A DNA stretch of 64,000 nucleotides, from contig JAPQLC010000023.1 of NCBI GenBank assembly GCA_030826945.1, positions 1 through 64,000 on the forward strand, written 5' to 3'. A program made the position numbers and the translations under genes. This DNA comes from Candidatus Thiobius zoothamnicola. GTDB taxonomy: Bacteria; Pseudomonadota; Gammaproteobacteria; Chromatiales; Chromatiaceae. Of this stretch, positions 26,121 through 37,164 are shown one piece after another; within the stretch, counting starts at the first letter, position 1; each line of letters starts with the position of its first letter. The notes beneath the pieces are model-generated. The model did no database searches and was not told where the DNA came from. It saw only the letters and a program-made list of their open reading frames with translations.

Positions 26121-26230
26121 GTCGTCGCAAATCACCGGCAGCCTAGTGCGAAGAGTATTGATGCTGAACAAGCCAACGTATTCGCCGTAAGTGGCTGACC
26201 CAACTAAGGTCAGTGGTATTTGATCAAGGT

Positions 26231-26273
26231 AAAAAAGGCAGGTGATTGAAAACGCATTTTCAACAACCTGCCT
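26231..26273 (-). terminator. Long-stem terminator after acnB
   Basis: On the minus strand, GGCAGGT...TTGAAAA pairs through a TGCG loop with TTTTCAA...CACCTGCC and is followed by six T residues. The stem is about 16 bp with small mismatches. It lies 34 bases past the acnB stop and separates acnB from ftsB-ispD. Confidence 0.88.
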
Positions 26274-26306
26274 CAAAATCGCTTATTGAGTCGAGCAATT
26301 CATTGC

Positions 26307-28892
26307 TTACATCGTGAGTTTAACAACCACTTCCTGTTGCGCATGCTGCGCGGATTCGACAAATTCCGGCATCTGATCGAAAGTCAGGTAGCGATAAATC
26401 TCCGGCGCCATGGTATTAATCTTGTCAGCATACCGCCGGTATTCTTCAACCGTTGGCAACTTGCCGACCACAGCCGCCACAGCCGCCAGTTCAGCCGACG
26501 CCAGATAAACATTCGCGCCTTGTCCCAGTCGATTAGGGAAGTTGCGGGTTGACGTCGATACTACCGTTGAATTCGCCGCGACGCGTGCCTGATTGCCCAT
26601 GCAAAGCGAGCATCCTGGCATTTCCGTGCGTGCGCCTGATGCCGCATAAATATTGTAGATGCCTTCTTCCATCAGTTGGCGCTCATCCATTTTAGTCGGT
26701 GGGGCGATCCATAAACGGGTCGGTATGACGCCTTCCGCCGCTTCCAGTAATTTGCCGGCTGCCCGGAAGTGGCCGATGTTGGTCATGCAGGAACCAATAA
26801 AGACTTCGTCGATGGATTTGCCGGCCACTTCGGACAGTGGCTTGACATCATCCGGGTCATTGGGACAAGCCAATAAAGGTTCAGTGATTTCGGACATGTT
26901 GATTTCAATCACTTCCGCATATTCCACGTCCTTGTCAGCGCGCAACAGAGTCGGATTTGCCAGCCATTCCTCCATCGCCCGGGCACGGCGTTCCAAAGTG
27001 CGCGCATCGCCATATTCGTTATCGATCATCCAGCGCAGCATTACGACATTAGAGCGTAAATATTCGGCAACGGATGCTTCTGACAAGTCAATCGTGCAGC
27101 CCGCCGCAGAACGTTCCGCTGTTGCATCAGATAATTCAAAGGCTTGTTCAACTGTCAGATCGGATAAGCCTTCAATTTCTATGATCCGGCCATTGTAGAC
27201 ATTTTGTTTGCCTTTCTTCTCCAAGGTCAGCAAATCACGTTTCAAGGCTGCAAATGGGATGGCATTAACCAAATCACGCAATGTGATGCCGGGCTGCATT
27301 TCGCCTGTGAACCGCACCAGTACGGATTCCGGCATATCCAATGGCATGACGCCCAAGGCCGCTGCAAAAGCGACTAAGCCAGAGCCAGCCGGGAATGAGA
27401 TGCCTAAAGGGAAACGGGTGTGCGAATCTCCTCCGGTGCCAACCTGGTCAGGCAGCAACATACGGTTCATCCAGGAGTGGATGACGCCGTCGCCAGGGCG
27501 CAATGATACGCCGCCACGGTTCTGGATGAATTCAGGTAATGTATGCTGGGTATTGATATCAACCGGTTTGGGGTAAGCCGCCGTATGGCAAAAAGACTGC
27601 ATGACCAGATCCGCAGAAAACCCGAGACAGGCAAGCTCTTTCAGTTCATCACGCGTCATTGGGCCAGTGGTGTCTTGAGAGCCGACGGTACCCATGCGTG
27701 GTTCACAATAAGTGCCTGGGCGGATGCCCTCAACACCGCAGGCTTTGCCGACCATCTTTTGCGCCAGGGTAAAGCCTTGATCAGTGTTGACCGGGTCTTG
27801 CGGACGACGAAAGACATCTGTCGCCCCGAGGTTCAATGATTCACGCGCCTTATCTGTCAGACTGCGGCCAATGATTAATGGAATGCGACCACCAGCCCGG
27901 ACTTCATCCAGCAAGACTTCCGTTTTGAGCTTGAATTCTGTCACTAAACGACCATCTTCCCGTTCGATGCGACCGGCATAAGGTTTGACCACCACCACGT
28001 CGCCCATCGTCAAATCATCAACAGGGGCTTCAATGGGTAATACGCCGGCATCTTCCAAAGTGTTGAAAAAAATGGGCGCGATTTTGCCGCCGATAACGAC
28101 GCCGCCTTGACGTTTATTTGGCACAGAAGGGATATCCTGTCCGGTGTGCCAAAGCACAGAGTTGGTTGCTGATTTACGGGATGAACCTGTGCCAACCACA
28201 TCGCCCACATAAGCCACTGCGTGACCCGCCTTTTTCAATTCAGCAATTTGCGCTGGTGCGTCATGCACGCCATCCCGTGGGTTTTTCAGCATGGCCAGCG
28301 CGTGTAATGGGATATCTGGACGTGACCAGGCATCTTGCGCTGGCGATAAATCATCGGTATTGGTTTCGCCAGTCACTTTGAACACCGTGATTTTGATGCT
28401 TTCCGGTGTCGCAGGTCTGCGAGTGAACCATTCAGCATCTGCCCAGGATTGCAGCACGGCTTGAGCTTGCGCATTGCCTGCCTTGGCTTTTTCTTCCACA
28501 TCGTGGAATGCGTCAAACATCAACAGCGTATTTTTCAGTTGTTCAGCGGCGTGGGCAGCCAGTTTCTGATCATCCAGCAAGTCAATCAATGGCTGAATGT
28601 TGTAGCCGCCCAACATAGTGCCAAGCAGTTCCACCGCTTTGGTGGGTTCAATCAAAGGACAAGCTGTTTCGCCTTTGGCGATGGCGGATAAAAATGCTGC
28701 TTTGACATAAGCGGCGTCATCCACGCCAGGGGGCACACGGTTAGCCAGCAGATCTAACAGGACATCCTTTTGCCCGACCGGTGGTTTTTTCATTAACTCG
28801 ACCAGATCACCGACCTGCTCAGCGGTCAAAGGTAATGGAGGGATCCCTTGCTGAGCACGTTCCTCAACATGCTGGCGATAAGATTCAAGCAT
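26307..28892 (-). CDS. acnB: Aconitate hydratase B
   Basis: The 861-residue protein has the length and domain order of AcnB (HEAT-like domain first, catalytic domains after), which isomerises citrate and isocitrate using a 4Fe-4S cluster. Signatures include [34 protein letters not shown] and [20 protein letters not shown], the latter two with cluster cysteines. ATG 28892 is preceded by GAGGTGG. It is a single gene with its own terminator. Confidence 0.97.
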   Translation of the reverse strand: MLESYRQHVEERAQQGIPPLPLTAEQVGDLVELMKKPPVGQKDVLLDLLANRVPPGVDDAAYVKAAFLSAIAKGETACPLIEPTKAVELLGTMLGGYNIQPLIDLLDDQKLAAHAAEQLKNTLLMFDAFHDVEEKAKAGNAQAQAVLQSWADAEWFTRRPATPESIKITVFKVTGETNTDDLSPAQDAWSRPDIPLHALAMLKNPRDGVHDAPAQIAELKKAGHAVAYVGDVVGTGSSRKSATNSVLWHTGQDIPSVPNKRQGGVVIGGKIAPIFFNTLEDAGVLPIEAPVDDLTMGDVVVVKPYAGRIEREDGRLVTEFKLKTEVLLDEVRAGGRIPLIIGRSLTDKARESLNLGATDVFRRPQDPVNTDQGFTLAQKMVGKACGVEGIRPGTYCEPRMGTVGSQDTTGPMTRDELKELACLGFSADLVMQSFCHTAAYPKPVDINTQHTLPEFIQNRGGVSLRPGDGVIHSWMNRMLLPDQVGTGGDSHTRFPLGISFPAGSGLVAFAAALGVMPLDMPESVLVRFTGEMQPGITLRDLVNAIPFAALKRDLLTLEKKGKQNVYNGRIIEIEGLSDLTVEQAFELSDATAERSAAGCTIDLSEASVAEYLRSNVVMLRWMIDNEYGDARTLERRARAMEEWLANPTLLRADKDVEYAEVIEINMSEITEPLLACPNDPDDVKPLSEVAGKSIDEVFIGSCMTNIGHFRAAGKLLEAAEGVIPTRLWIAPPTKMDERQLMEEGIYNIYAASGARTEMPGCSLCMGNQARVAANSTVVSTSTRNFPNRLGQGANVYLASAELAAVAAVVGKLPTVEEYRRYADKINTMAPEIYRYLTFDQMPEFVESAQHAQQEVVVKLTM

Positions 28893-29259
28893 AATCCACC
28901 TCTGTGTCATTCCAAGTCAAAAATATGACCGGAATTTTAAGGGATTCGCTGAATTCACACCATTAAGTCTGTCAAGGTTATAATGCTGGATTTTCACCTT
29001 GATTAAACCGAATGGTGAAGAGGTTTTTATCGCAACAGCGTTCATCATAGCAAACACTAAAATTCAAATGCTTAATCAATAAAGGCGGAGTATTCGCTTA
29101 TACTAGGAAATAAGTCACTTTAATGACGGAGAAGGTGAATACTTGGCGCTTAGTCCAAAGAGCAAAGGCTTCTCGGGCGAACCTGATTGATTAAAGCACC
29201 TGCCGCACCTGGCGGAGGATATTTCACCATCCACTTTATAATTGATATTTTTAAGAAGC
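28893..29259. other. Intergenic region between acnB and panD with possible structured element
   Basis: This stretch separates the divergent acnB and panD genes. A TATACT at 29098 could be a -10 box for panD. GGTGAATA (29133-29140) can pair with TATTTCACC (29219-29227), enclosing about 80 bases with a smaller CCGC-ACCTG-GCGG hairpin, so the panD leader may fold or may be a small palindromic mobile repeat. A second TTCACC/GGTGAA pair lies at 28995-29024. I match none of it to a known riboswitch. Confidence 0.4.
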
Positions 29260-29640
29260 ATGCAATTCAACTTACTCAGAGCAAAACTCCATAAAGCTTG
29301 CGTCACCCGGGCCGAGCTGCAATATGAGGGTTCCTGCGCGATTGATGATGCGCTGTTGGCGACTTCCGATATCCGCGAACACGAGCATATCGAAATTTAC
29401 AACATCAACAACGGCGAACGTTTCACGACCTACGTCATTCGGGCTGAGGCCGGTTCAGGCACAATCTCCATCAATGGTGCTGCGGCGCGTTTGGTGCAAC
29501 CGGGTGATCGCATCATTATTTGTGCTTACGGTTATTATTCGGCGCAGGAGGCGGAAACGCATAAGCCGCGCTTGGTCTATCTGGATGACCAGAATCACAT
29601 GACTGGAACCGCTGATTGCATTCCAATCCAGAAAGATTGA
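29260..29640 (+). CDS. panD: Aspartate 1-decarboxylase
   Basis: The 126-residue proenzyme makes beta-alanine for pantothenate and CoA. It cleaves itself between Gly24 and Ser25 in YEGSCAID to form the pyruvoyl group. The tyrosine/asparagine segment [16 protein letters not shown] is typical. ATG 29260 is chosen over the TTG 18 bases earlier. panB and panC are not adjacent. Confidence 0.96.
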   Translation: MQFNLLRAKLHKACVTRAELQYEGSCAIDDALLATSDIREHEHIEIYNINNGERFTTYVIRAEAGSGTISINGAAARLVQPGDRIIICAYGYYSAQEAETHKPRLVYLDDQNHMTGTADCIPIQKD

Positions 29641-29648
29641 CCGGGTAT

Positions 29649-31148
29649 TTATTCCGGTAATATCAGTCGTAGCCCGGCTGGAGCCAAGTAATCCACCTCA
29701 CATCCTAATTCAGTGCGGGTCAATGGGTAATTCAACAGATCATTACCCGACATCACTACCCGGATCTGATTGTCCTTAATCTTTAAAGACAAGGTTGGTT
29801 TGGTATTCGTTGATCGGCCTCGATGCAGTAATACCGCCAGGCGCAGCGGAATACACAGCCGTTGCATGGTCAAACGGATGGATTCGGGCAACTCATCAAA
29901 ACAATCACGATTGAACTTGCGTCGATGATTACGCACCAGCACTGCCAATCGGGCTTGTTGTTGGCGTGAAAACCCCGGCAAATCCGCGTTGCGCACGATA
30001 TAAGCGCCATGTTTATGAAAGCCGTTGTGGGAAAGACTCAAGCCGATTTCATGCAGACAGCATGCCCATTCCAGTAACTTACGCTCATCCTGACCAAATC
30101 CCCAGACATCCGCTATTTGATCAAATAACTCCATCGCGGTCCCATTCACCCGTTGTACTTGTCCCCGATCAATGGAGAAGCGCTGAATTAAGGAGGCGAC
30201 CGTCTGGTCACGCACATCATGATGCCGGATATAACCCAGCAACTGGTACAATAAGCCTTCACGTAAGGCGGCATCGGAAACATGCAAATGTTCGATGCGT
30301 AGCGCATCAAATAAGGCGCTTAGAACGGCGACCCCGCCGACGAAGACAGGTCGTCGCTCATCCGTCAGGCCTGGCAGGTCAATCGCTGAAATATGGCCGA
30401 ACTCCAGTAGCGCCCGTCGCAATTCCGCCAGACTGTCCGCGCTGATCCCTTCATCACACCAACCGTTTGCCCTCACTACCTTACCGATGCTTTTGATCGT
30501 ACCCGAACTACCCACGGCGGTTCGCCATTGATCCTGCCGGTAATGCCGTTTGACCGGACGCACTTCCAATGCGCAACGCAACATGGCCCGGCGCATGTTC
30601 TCCGCATTAATCACTCCGTCCGCAAACACCCAGCGCGTGAGACTGACGCAGCCCATATACAGACTGTCACACTGGGCGGACGACATGCCCTCACCCAGCA
30701 CTAATTCTGTGCTGCCGCCGCCAATATCAATCACCAGACGGCGACCTTCGCTGACAGCCAGCCCATGCGCCACCCCGAGATACACCAAACGGGCCTCTTC
30801 CTGGCCGGAAATAATCTCAATTTCATGACCCAATGCTTGATTGGCCGCGCGTAGAAAATCACCACCATCCTGAATCTGGCGCATCGTATTGGTGCCGACC
30901 GCGCGCACCGTACCTGCTGGCAAACCGCTCAAACGTTGACCGAAACGCGCCAGGCAATCCAGTGCGCCGCGCCGCACCACCGGATCAAGCGATTTGTCCG
31001 CATTCAATCCAGCGCCCAAACGCACCGAACTGCGCAGACGATCCACAATCACCAATTGATTCTGATCCAAACGAGCTACCACCATGTGGAAACTATTAGA
31101 ACCCAAGTCAACCGCAGCAACGGTTTCAGGCAATGTCGGTATAGGCAT
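29649..31148 (-). CDS. ppx: Exopolyphosphatase / pppGpp phosphatase (Ppx/GppA)
   Basis: The 499-residue protein belongs to the Ppx/GppA branch of the ASKHA phosphatases. AAVDLGSNSFHMVVARLD near the N-terminus and VIDIGGGSTELVLGEG near residue 140 are the phosphate-binding motifs. The C-terminal half has the HD-like helical domain (WACCLHEIGLSLSHNGFHKH). It removes phosphate from polyphosphate or pppGpp. The partner ppk lies divergently 1 kb away. The start is chosen at MPIPTLPETV; a start at 31193 is possible. Confidence 0.93.
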   Translation of the reverse strand: MPIPTLPETVAAVDLGSNSFHMVVARLDQNQLVIVDRLRSSVRLGAGLNADKSLDPVVRRGALDCLARFGQRLSGLPAGTVRAVGTNTMRQIQDGGDFLRAANQALGHEIEIISGQEEARLVYLGVAHGLAVSEGRRLVIDIGGGSTELVLGEGMSSAQCDSLYMGCVSLTRWVFADGVINAENMRRAMLRCALEVRPVKRHYRQDQWRTAVGSSGTIKSIGKVVRANGWCDEGISADSLAELRRALLEFGHISAIDLPGLTDERRPVFVGGVAVLSALFDALRIEHLHVSDAALREGLLYQLLGYIRHHDVRDQTVASLIQRFSIDRGQVQRVNGTAMELFDQIADVWGFGQDERKLLEWACCLHEIGLSLSHNGFHKHGAYIVRNADLPGFSRQQQARLAVLVRNHRRKFNRDCFDELPESIRLTMQRLCIPLRLAVLLHRGRSTNTKPTLSLKIKDNQIRVVMSGNDLLNYPLTRTELGCEVDYLAPAGLRLILPE

Positions 31149-31339
31149 AACAGTAATAAAGTAATTTGAGTCGTATCCAATGACCCCGAACATCAGGATC
31201 CCAAGTGAGTGAAATCGCTATTCACTCCCAGCCAGAAGCCGCTGGCGAGCATACCGTATTGCATGTTGAATACGGCAAATGATCTGGGAATCAGTGACCA
31301 AGAATGACGAAAGTAATGATATGCTTATGCTAAAGCCCA

Positions 31340-31666
31340 ATGATTAAAAAACTTGAATTCCCTTTTTATTCAGTGAGTTATCCAATGAACACGCAAAAAT
31401 ATTCTGCGCCATTCGCGCTACTCTCTGAACCAAGGAGAAGGATTTCTGTGTTTACGGACACCACTAAGCGCACTGAAGGCTTTACCAATTTCATAAAATA
31501 CCTGGTGCGCCTCAGGCGTGACGGCACGCTTGATGACCATGATTTTAGTGAACTCGTTCGTACTGCCTCTGCCACCTTTATTGAATCAGAACTGAACAAA
31601 AAAATTGAGCATGTATTAGAACGTCATATACCAAATCATCTATTTTCGGGCCTTGGCGATGACTGA
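31340..31666 (+). CDS. Hypothetical protein of a two-gene islet
   Basis: I do not recognise this 108-residue soluble protein. It has a basic middle (KRTEGFTNFIKYLVRLRRDG) and a helical C-terminus (ELNKKIEHVLERHI). ATG 31385 is an alternative start. Its end overlaps the start of the next gene by 8 bases, so the pair is coupled. The pair sits between the divergent ppx and ppk genes and is probably an acquired islet. Confidence 0.6.
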   Translation: MIKKLEFPFYSVSYPMNTQKYSAPFALLSEPRRRISVFTDTTKRTEGFTNFIKYLVRLRRDGTLDDHDFSELVRTASATFIESELNKKIEHVLERHIPNHLFSGLGDD

Positions 31667-32099
31667 GGAAGAAAAGAAAAAACTTATCAGTCCAGAACAA
31701 GCTTCCAAATCCCAAGATACCAATGATAATGGCAGTGTAAGCGATGTACTTGAGAAATTGCCGCCAGATGCAAAAAGGGTGGTTGAAATTGGTATGTCAA
31801 TGCAACGGTTTGGCCCAACGCCAAACCCACTCGCCGATAAACTGACTGAAGGCTACATTGACAAAATATTAGATCATTCCTTAAAGAGCGATGAACGGGC
31901 ATTTGAGGATTCCAAGGCCTCTCGAAAATATGCGCTTATTTATGTGACCATTTTTGTCATGTTATTCATGTCTCTAACAGTATTTCTCGTTCTTGCCGAT
32001 AAGGCGTTGTACGAAGAAACCCTAAAGCTATTCATTGCATTTATCGGTGGTTTTGGCGGCGGATATGGCGTCAAGTCCTATATGGATCGCCATAAATAA
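31659..32099 (+). CDS. Hypothetical membrane protein of the same islet
   Basis: The 146-residue protein has a cytoplasmic N-terminal half rich in charge and two membrane segments near the C-terminus: YVTIFVMLFMSLTVFLVLA (about 90-108) and LFIAFIGGFGGGYGV (about 122-137). The second is glycine-rich. I know no function. A soluble partner overlapping a small two-pass membrane protein resembles toxin-antitoxin or small defence pairs in layout, but no motif supports that. Confidence 0.6.
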   Translation: MTEEEKKKLISPEQASKSQDTNDNGSVSDVLEKLPPDAKRVVEIGMSMQRFGPTPNPLADKLTEGYIDKILDHSLKSDERAFEDSKASRKYALIYVTIFVMLFMSLTVFLVLADKALYEETLKLFIAFIGGFGGGYGVKSYMDRHK

Positions 32100-32163
32100 C
32101 CTGCGTATAAATCAAGAAAATCACTTTTCTCTTCCTACCGCCCCTTTCGCTGAATGAACACGC

Positions 32164-34323
32164 ATGAATCACCCAACGCCTGAACAATCCCCTACGCTGG
32201 ACTTAAACGATCCTTCGCTTTATCTGAACCGCGAACTGACTTGGTTGGCTTTCAACCGCCGGGTGCTGCATGAAGCTGAAGATACGCGTAATCCGTTGCT
32301 GGAGCGACTCAAATTCCTTGCTATCGTCAGCTCGAATCTGGATGAATTTTTCATGAAACGGATCGGTGGCCTGAAACAACAGGTTGGTGCAGGCATCACG
32401 GTGCGCACGGTCGATGGTCGTACGGCTAAACAGCAGATCACCGAGTGTTATGCTGAAGTACGCGACATAGAACAACACCAATACCGTATTCTGCACGAAT
32501 TGTTGGAAGCATTGCGCGAATACGATATTTCTATTCTGCGTTATGAAGAATTAGACACCCGGCAAACCGAATTCTTACGCCGCCATTTCCATGACAATAT
32601 TTTCCCGCTGATCACACCACAATCCATTGACTCGGCCCATCCTTTCCCTTTTATCTCCAATCTGTCTCTCAACTTATTGGTGCAGGTGCGTTACACAGAT
32701 GAAGAGGGTAAAGCCTCGCTGACCCGGATCAAGATCCCTATCGGCGACGAGGTTTCCCGTTTTATTCAATTGCCGTACAGCCTGCACTTTATTGCGTTGG
32801 AAGACGTGATTAAACACAACCTGCATATGCTGTTGCCGGAAATGGAAGTGCTATCCAGCAATGTTTTCCGCGTTACCCGGAACGCCAATACCGAGCGCGA
32901 TGAGGAACATGCTGATGACTTGTTGGCGATGATCGAATCCGAATTAAGAGAACGCCGTTTCGCGCCGATCGTGCGCCTGCAGGTCCAAGGGGATATGGAC
33001 GAAACGGCGCGCGGCATGCTCGCTGCCGAACTTGGCCTGGATGAACAAACCGATGTTTTCAATGCGGGAGGTGACATGCTGGCCATGCGCGACCTGTTTC
33101 AATTGGTCGCATTGGATTTCCCGGAATTGCACGATGCCCCCTTTCAATCCGTTGATCACCCGGAACTGCGTGCCAACAACAACATTTTTCACGCGATTCG
33201 CAAATATGGCCCATTCTTGCTACACCACCCTTATGATGCATTTGGGTCGTCGGTAGAACGCTTTCTTAAAGAAGCCGCCAATGATCCTAAAGTGCGCGCG
33301 GTGAAAATGACCTTGTATCGTACTTCCAGTGACACCAAGGTCGTCGATTGCTTGATACAGGCGGCGCGCAATGGTAAGCAGGTCGCCGTGGTGGTGGAAT
33401 TGAAAGCGCGTTTCGATGAGGCTGCTAACATCCGCTGGGCCACACGCATGGAAGAAGCTGGCGTCCATGTCACTTATGGTGTTGTCGGACTGAAGACGCA
33501 TTCCAAAATCGTTTTAGTGGTGCGCAAAGATTATAATGGCCTCCGCCGCTACCTGCATATTGGCACGGGCAACTACCATGCTGGCACGGCGCGTTTGTAT
33601 TCCGACCTTGGCATGCTGACGAATGACGAAGAGATGGGTATTGACGCAACCGAGTTGTTTAATTACCTCACGACTGGCTATACCCCGGAGCGCCAATATC
33701 GCAAATTACTGCCAGCACCGAAAGTGCTGAAATCATCGCTGTTGGCGCGCATTGAGCGCGAGCGTAAACAACACAGCGACGATCTGCCCGGCCACATCCA
33801 ATTCAAAATGAACGCTCTGGAAGATGCCGACATCACCCATGCTTTATATAAAGCGGGTCAGGCGGGCGTCAAAATCGATCTGATCGTACGCGACACTTGC
33901 CGATTACGCCCGGGTTTGGCGGGCATCTCTGACAATATACGGGTGATCAGCGTGGTTGGGCGCTTCCTCGAACATACCCGCATCTATTACTTCCATAACC
34001 AGGGTAATGAGGAATACTTTATTGGCTCCGCCGACATCATGAAACGCAACCTGGAATCCCGGGTCGAGGTGGTTGCGCCAGTTGAGCATCCGGGTTTGCG
34101 CAAGGACTTACGTGCCCTGTTGGACACCCAATGGCAGGATCAACGCAATGCTTGGGAGATGCAGCCGGACGGGGATTATATTCAGCGCCAGCCTGCCAGT
34201 ACTGAACAGGAAGTCGGCTGTCAGGATAAAATGATGAAACAAGCCTGCGAACGCGCCAAAATGGCCCAACGTTACCAGCGGGGCCGCACTCGCAGGCGAA
34301 TATTCGGACGCAACTTACGTTGA
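32164..34323 (+). CDS. ppk: Polyphosphate kinase 1
   Basis: The 719-residue enzyme transfers the terminal phosphate of ATP to polyphosphate at the inner membrane. It begins LNRELTWLAFNRRVLHEAED after a short leader. The catalytic histidine region is YLHIGTGNYHAGTARLYSDL near residue 460, with THSKIVLVVRK just before it and the second phospholipase D-like site FHNQGNEEYFIGSADIM near residue 610. The C-terminus is basic (RGRTRRRIFGRNLR). ppx lies divergently upstream beyond the two-gene islet. Confidence 0.97.
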   Translation: MNHPTPEQSPTLDLNDPSLYLNRELTWLAFNRRVLHEAEDTRNPLLERLKFLAIVSSNLDEFFMKRIGGLKQQVGAGITVRTVDGRTAKQQITECYAEVRDIEQHQYRILHELLEALREYDISILRYEELDTRQTEFLRRHFHDNIFPLITPQSIDSAHPFPFISNLSLNLLVQVRYTDEEGKASLTRIKIPIGDEVSRFIQLPYSLHFIALEDVIKHNLHMLLPEMEVLSSNVFRVTRNANTERDEEHADDLLAMIESELRERRFAPIVRLQVQGDMDETARGMLAAELGLDEQTDVFNAGGDMLAMRDLFQLVALDFPELHDAPFQSVDHPELRANNNIFHAIRKYGPFLLHHPYDAFGSSVERFLKEAANDPKVRAVKMTLYRTSSDTKVVDCLIQAARNGKQVAVVVELKARFDEAANIRWATRMEEAGVHVTYGVVGLKTHSKIVLVVRKDYNGLRRYLHIGTGNYHAGTARLYSDLGMLTNDEEMGIDATELFNYLTTGYTPERQYRKLLPAPKVLKSSLLARIERERKQHSDDLPGHIQFKMNALEDADITHALYKAGQAGVKIDLIVRDTCRLRPGLAGISDNIRVISVVGRFLEHTRIYYFHNQGNEEYFIGSADIMKRNLESRVEVVAPVEHPGLRKDLRALLDTQWQDQRNAWEMQPDGDYIQRQPASTEQEVGCQDKMMKQACERAKMAQRYQRGRTRRRIFGRNLR

Positions 34324-34358
34324 GGTCAGGCAACTATCAGGTTGACCGGGAAACGGTT

Positions 34359-35546
34359 TCATGATAATCCCGGCGCTGGTCGATAATTGCGCAAAGAACG
34401 CGCAAAATCCTGCAACACTTCAATGCCAGTTTCTTCGGCATCTTTACACCAACGTTGTAAAGATTTCAGCAATACTTCCTGATTGGATGCGCTGCGTTCC
34501 CAGATATCGCGTAAGCGGCAACGGTATTGATGCACCGTAGCCAATGCCTGGCTTTTTTCCAGGATGGTGTTCAAACGCTGTCGGCCAACCGCATCCAAAC
34601 GGTCGCTGGCCAATAATCTGCGCGCCTGATTCACTATCCCACGGCATTGCCGCTCACTGCGGTATAACTCCGTGCGGATCACTGGTTGTATGACCTCGCG
34701 TGCGTAATTTGCCAGCACATGCATGCGATGTTGGACGACCGCCTTAACGGTATTCATATCAATGGCTGTATGGTCTTGCTGAATCACGGGTCGCTGCGCC
34801 ACCCGGCGTACTTTCGTAAGGCCGACCCATTCAAACAGGCGGATATAAAACCAGCCAATATCAAATTCCCACCATTGTGCGGATAATTTTGCTGAACTTG
34901 GGTGTGCATGATGGTTGTTGTGCATCTCTTCGCCGCCAATCAATATTCCCCATGGGATCAGATTGGTTGATGCATCGGGTGAATCAAAATTACGATAGCC
35001 CCAATAATGCCCGAGGCCATTAATCACGCCCGCCGCAAAAAATGGGATCCACAACATTTGCACAGCCCATACGACAATGCCGGGAATGCCAAACAACAGC
35101 ACGTCAATCAACAACATTAACGTCACGCCAAGATAATTCAAGCTGTATACCTGTCGGCTCAACCAGTCATCAGGGGTTCCATGGCGATAACGTTCCACGA
35201 CGGGCTTGTTATGTGTTGCGTCACCATATAACTCAGCGCCTTGCCACAAGACTTTCCTGATGCCTAAAACCTGCGGACTGTGTGGGTCTTCTGGCGTCTC
35301 ACAACGCGCGTGATGATAACGATGCACCGCCACCCATTCATGTGTCTCCATGCCGGTAGTCAACCACAGCCAGGCGCGGAAAAAATGTGCTAGCACTGGG
35401 TGCATATCCAATGCACGGTGGGCTTGGCAGCGGTGTAAATAAACAGTCACCGAAATAATGGTGATATGCGTCGCCACCAAAGTGAACAACACCAACCCCC
35501 ACCATTCCCAGTCCATCAATCCTTGTATCAGCACCAAGTCAATCAT
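34359..35546 (-). CDS. Acyl-CoA (delta-9 type) fatty acid desaturase
   Basis: The 395-residue membrane enzyme has the three histidine boxes of the class: LHRCQAHRAL (near 37), HRYHHARCE (near 73) and NNHHAHPSS (near 215), which hold the di-iron centre. At least four hydrophobic segments flank them. It introduces a double bond into saturated acyl chains to control membrane fluidity. The C-terminal 120 residues are basic and helical beyond the usual domain end; their role is unknown. Confidence 0.93.
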   Translation of the reverse strand: MIDLVLIQGLMDWEWWGLVLFTLVATHITIISVTVYLHRCQAHRALDMHPVLAHFFRAWLWLTTGMETHEWVAVHRYHHARCETPEDPHSPQVLGIRKVLWQGAELYGDATHNKPVVERYRHGTPDDWLSRQVYSLNYLGVTLMLLIDVLLFGIPGIVVWAVQMLWIPFFAAGVINGLGHYWGYRNFDSPDASTNLIPWGILIGGEEMHNNHHAHPSSAKLSAQWWEFDIGWFYIRLFEWVGLTKVRRVAQRPVIQQDHTAIDMNTVKAVVQHRMHVLANYAREVIQPVIRTELYRSERQCRGIVNQARRLLASDRLDAVGRQRLNTILEKSQALATVHQYRCRLRDIWERSASNQEVLLKSLQRWCKDAEETGIEVLQDFARSLRNYRPAPGLS

Positions 35547-35836
35547 TGTTTACACTTCTTATATGCTTCCAAAGTGATTTGGATTGTACACAGATAACCC
35601 AGGCAAAGATAATCATGTAAGATAGCCTCAATCAGGAAAGATGCTGGCAAGATGCATATTCCCCATTTGAGATTCACTTAAAAATATGCCCCATCTTTCT
35701 GCAAAAGATACCACTCAGCATGCGTAAAACGCCCACAACCCAATAAAGTCCACGGCAAAATGCCGCCGCTTGATGCGATTGCCTGAAGCGACGACCCAGC
35801 CTTCTCAGACTCACAATAAAACCCCTGGAGAAACAC

Positions 35837-37060
35837 ATGATGTTGAATTGGGATGACCCATTAAATATTGCAACGGCAACAAAAAAGATACCGCCAGCCA
35901 GCGAGCAAAAACACAAAATTCATGGTTCATCGCCTCAGGTTGCCACCCAGCAGATTGTGGACAATTCCGTTGAAGTTGATTTGGATCCGACAGTGCCAGG
36001 ACAGGGGGGCGCGAGCGGTCTTGAGCAACTGGAAATGGGGGCCAGCCGGATTTGCGTCGATGATAAAAGAATCATTAATTGTCGCGCTGATCTAAATCAA
36101 CTGGTGCCGTTTAAATATGAATGGGCCTGGCGAAAATATCTGGATGGTTGCGCCAACCATTGGATGCCGCAAGAAATCAATATGAATGCGGATATCGCAT
36201 TATGGAAAGCAGCGGATGGATTGAGCGAAGATGAGCGTATGATCATCAAACGTAACCTTGGCTTTTTTTCAACCGCTGATTCGTTGGTGGCGAACAACTT
36301 AGTGTTGGCTGTCTATCGCCACATCACCAACCCCGAATGCCGCCAATACTTGTTGCGTCAGGCCTTTGAGGAGGCGCTGCATACGCACGCTTATCAATAT
36401 GTGATTGAATCACTGGGGCTGGACGAGGGCGAAGTCTTCAATATGTATCGGGAGGTGCCTGCAGTCGCGCGCAAGGCGGAATGGGCGCTGCCTTTCACCC
36501 GGCATTTGGCTGATCCTGAATTCTGCACCGGCACGTTGGAAAATGATCAGACGCTGCTGCGGGAATTAATCGCTTTCTATGTCATTTTCGAAGGCATCTT
36601 TTTTTATGTCGGCTTCACTCAAATTCTTAGCATGGGGCGGCGTAATAAGATGACCGGCACAGCGGAGCAATTCCAATACATCCTGCGGGATGAATCCATG
36701 CATATGAATTTCGGCATTGATGTGATCAATCAAATCAAACTGGAAAATCCCCATTTATGGACGGATACGTTTAAAGCGGAAATGATTAAGATGATCAAAG
36801 AGGCGGTTGAGTTGGAGACTCAGTATGCGCACGATACGATGCCACGCGGTATTTTGGGTCTGAATGCTTCTATGTTCGCCGAATACCTGCAATTCATTGC
36901 GAATCGTCGTTGTGCGCAAATTGGCTTGCCGGAACAGTATGCGGGTGCCAACAATCCATTCCCTTGGATGTCAGAAGTCTTGGATTTGAAAAAGGAAAAG
37001 AATTTTTTTGAAACCCGAGTGACGGAATATCAGACAGGCGGCGCACTGAACTGGGACTGA
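35837..37060 (+). CDS. nrdB: Ribonucleoside-diphosphate reductase, beta subunit (class I)
   Basis: The 407-residue protein supplies the radical for deoxyribonucleotide synthesis. Iron ligands are visible as Asp in ADIALW, Glu and His in [10 protein letters not shown], and later Glu/His in [14 protein letters not shown]. The residue four after the first His is tyrosine, so it should form the usual tyrosyl radical and is not a Phe-type class Ic subunit. The sequence is otherwise close to the NrdB form common in proteobacteria. nrdA is not in the window. A GGAG lies upstream of the double ATG. Confidence 0.95.
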   Translation: MMLNWDDPLNIATATKKIPPASEQKHKIHGSSPQVATQQIVDNSVEVDLDPTVPGQGGASGLEQLEMGASRICVDDKRIINCRADLNQLVPFKYEWAWRKYLDGCANHWMPQEINMNADIALWKAADGLSEDERMIIKRNLGFFSTADSLVANNLVLAVYRHITNPECRQYLLRQAFEEALHTHAYQYVIESLGLDEGEVFNMYREVPAVARKAEWALPFTRHLADPEFCTGTLENDQTLLRELIAFYVIFEGIFFYVGFTQILSMGRRNKMTGTAEQFQYILRDESMHMNFGIDVINQIKLENPHLWTDTFKAEMIKMIKEAVELETQYAHDTMPRGILGLNASMFAEYLQFIANRRCAQIGLPEQYAGANNPFPWMSEVLDLKKEKNFFETRVTEYQTGGALNWD

Positions 37061-37131
37061 CCTGGGTTTTTTTGCCGTTTATGGTAGGCGTAAAAACTGA
37101 CCGGGTTTCCAATAATGATCTGCATTGGGTG

Positions 37132-37164
37132 CCTGTCGTCAAAGACTCAAAATTTGACGACAGG
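37132..37164. terminator. Possible bidirectional hairpin between nrdB and the DUF2796 gene
   Basis: CCTGTCGTC and GACGACAGG form a perfect 9-bp stem around a 15-base loop that contains the DUF2796 stop codon. It lacks a clear T-run. It sits between two convergent genes, where a shared terminator is expected. Confidence 0.45.

Noticed and set aside
29115-29306. 63-codon minus-strand frame overlapping the panD leader and start
   Set aside because: It overlaps panD, has no ribosome binding site and lies in the palindromic leader; a chance frame is more likely.
35837-37060. Ribonucleotide reductase considered as a Phe-type class Ic subunit
   Set aside because: The residue four positions after the first histidine ligand is tyrosine (HTHAY), so the ordinary tyrosyl-radical type fits.
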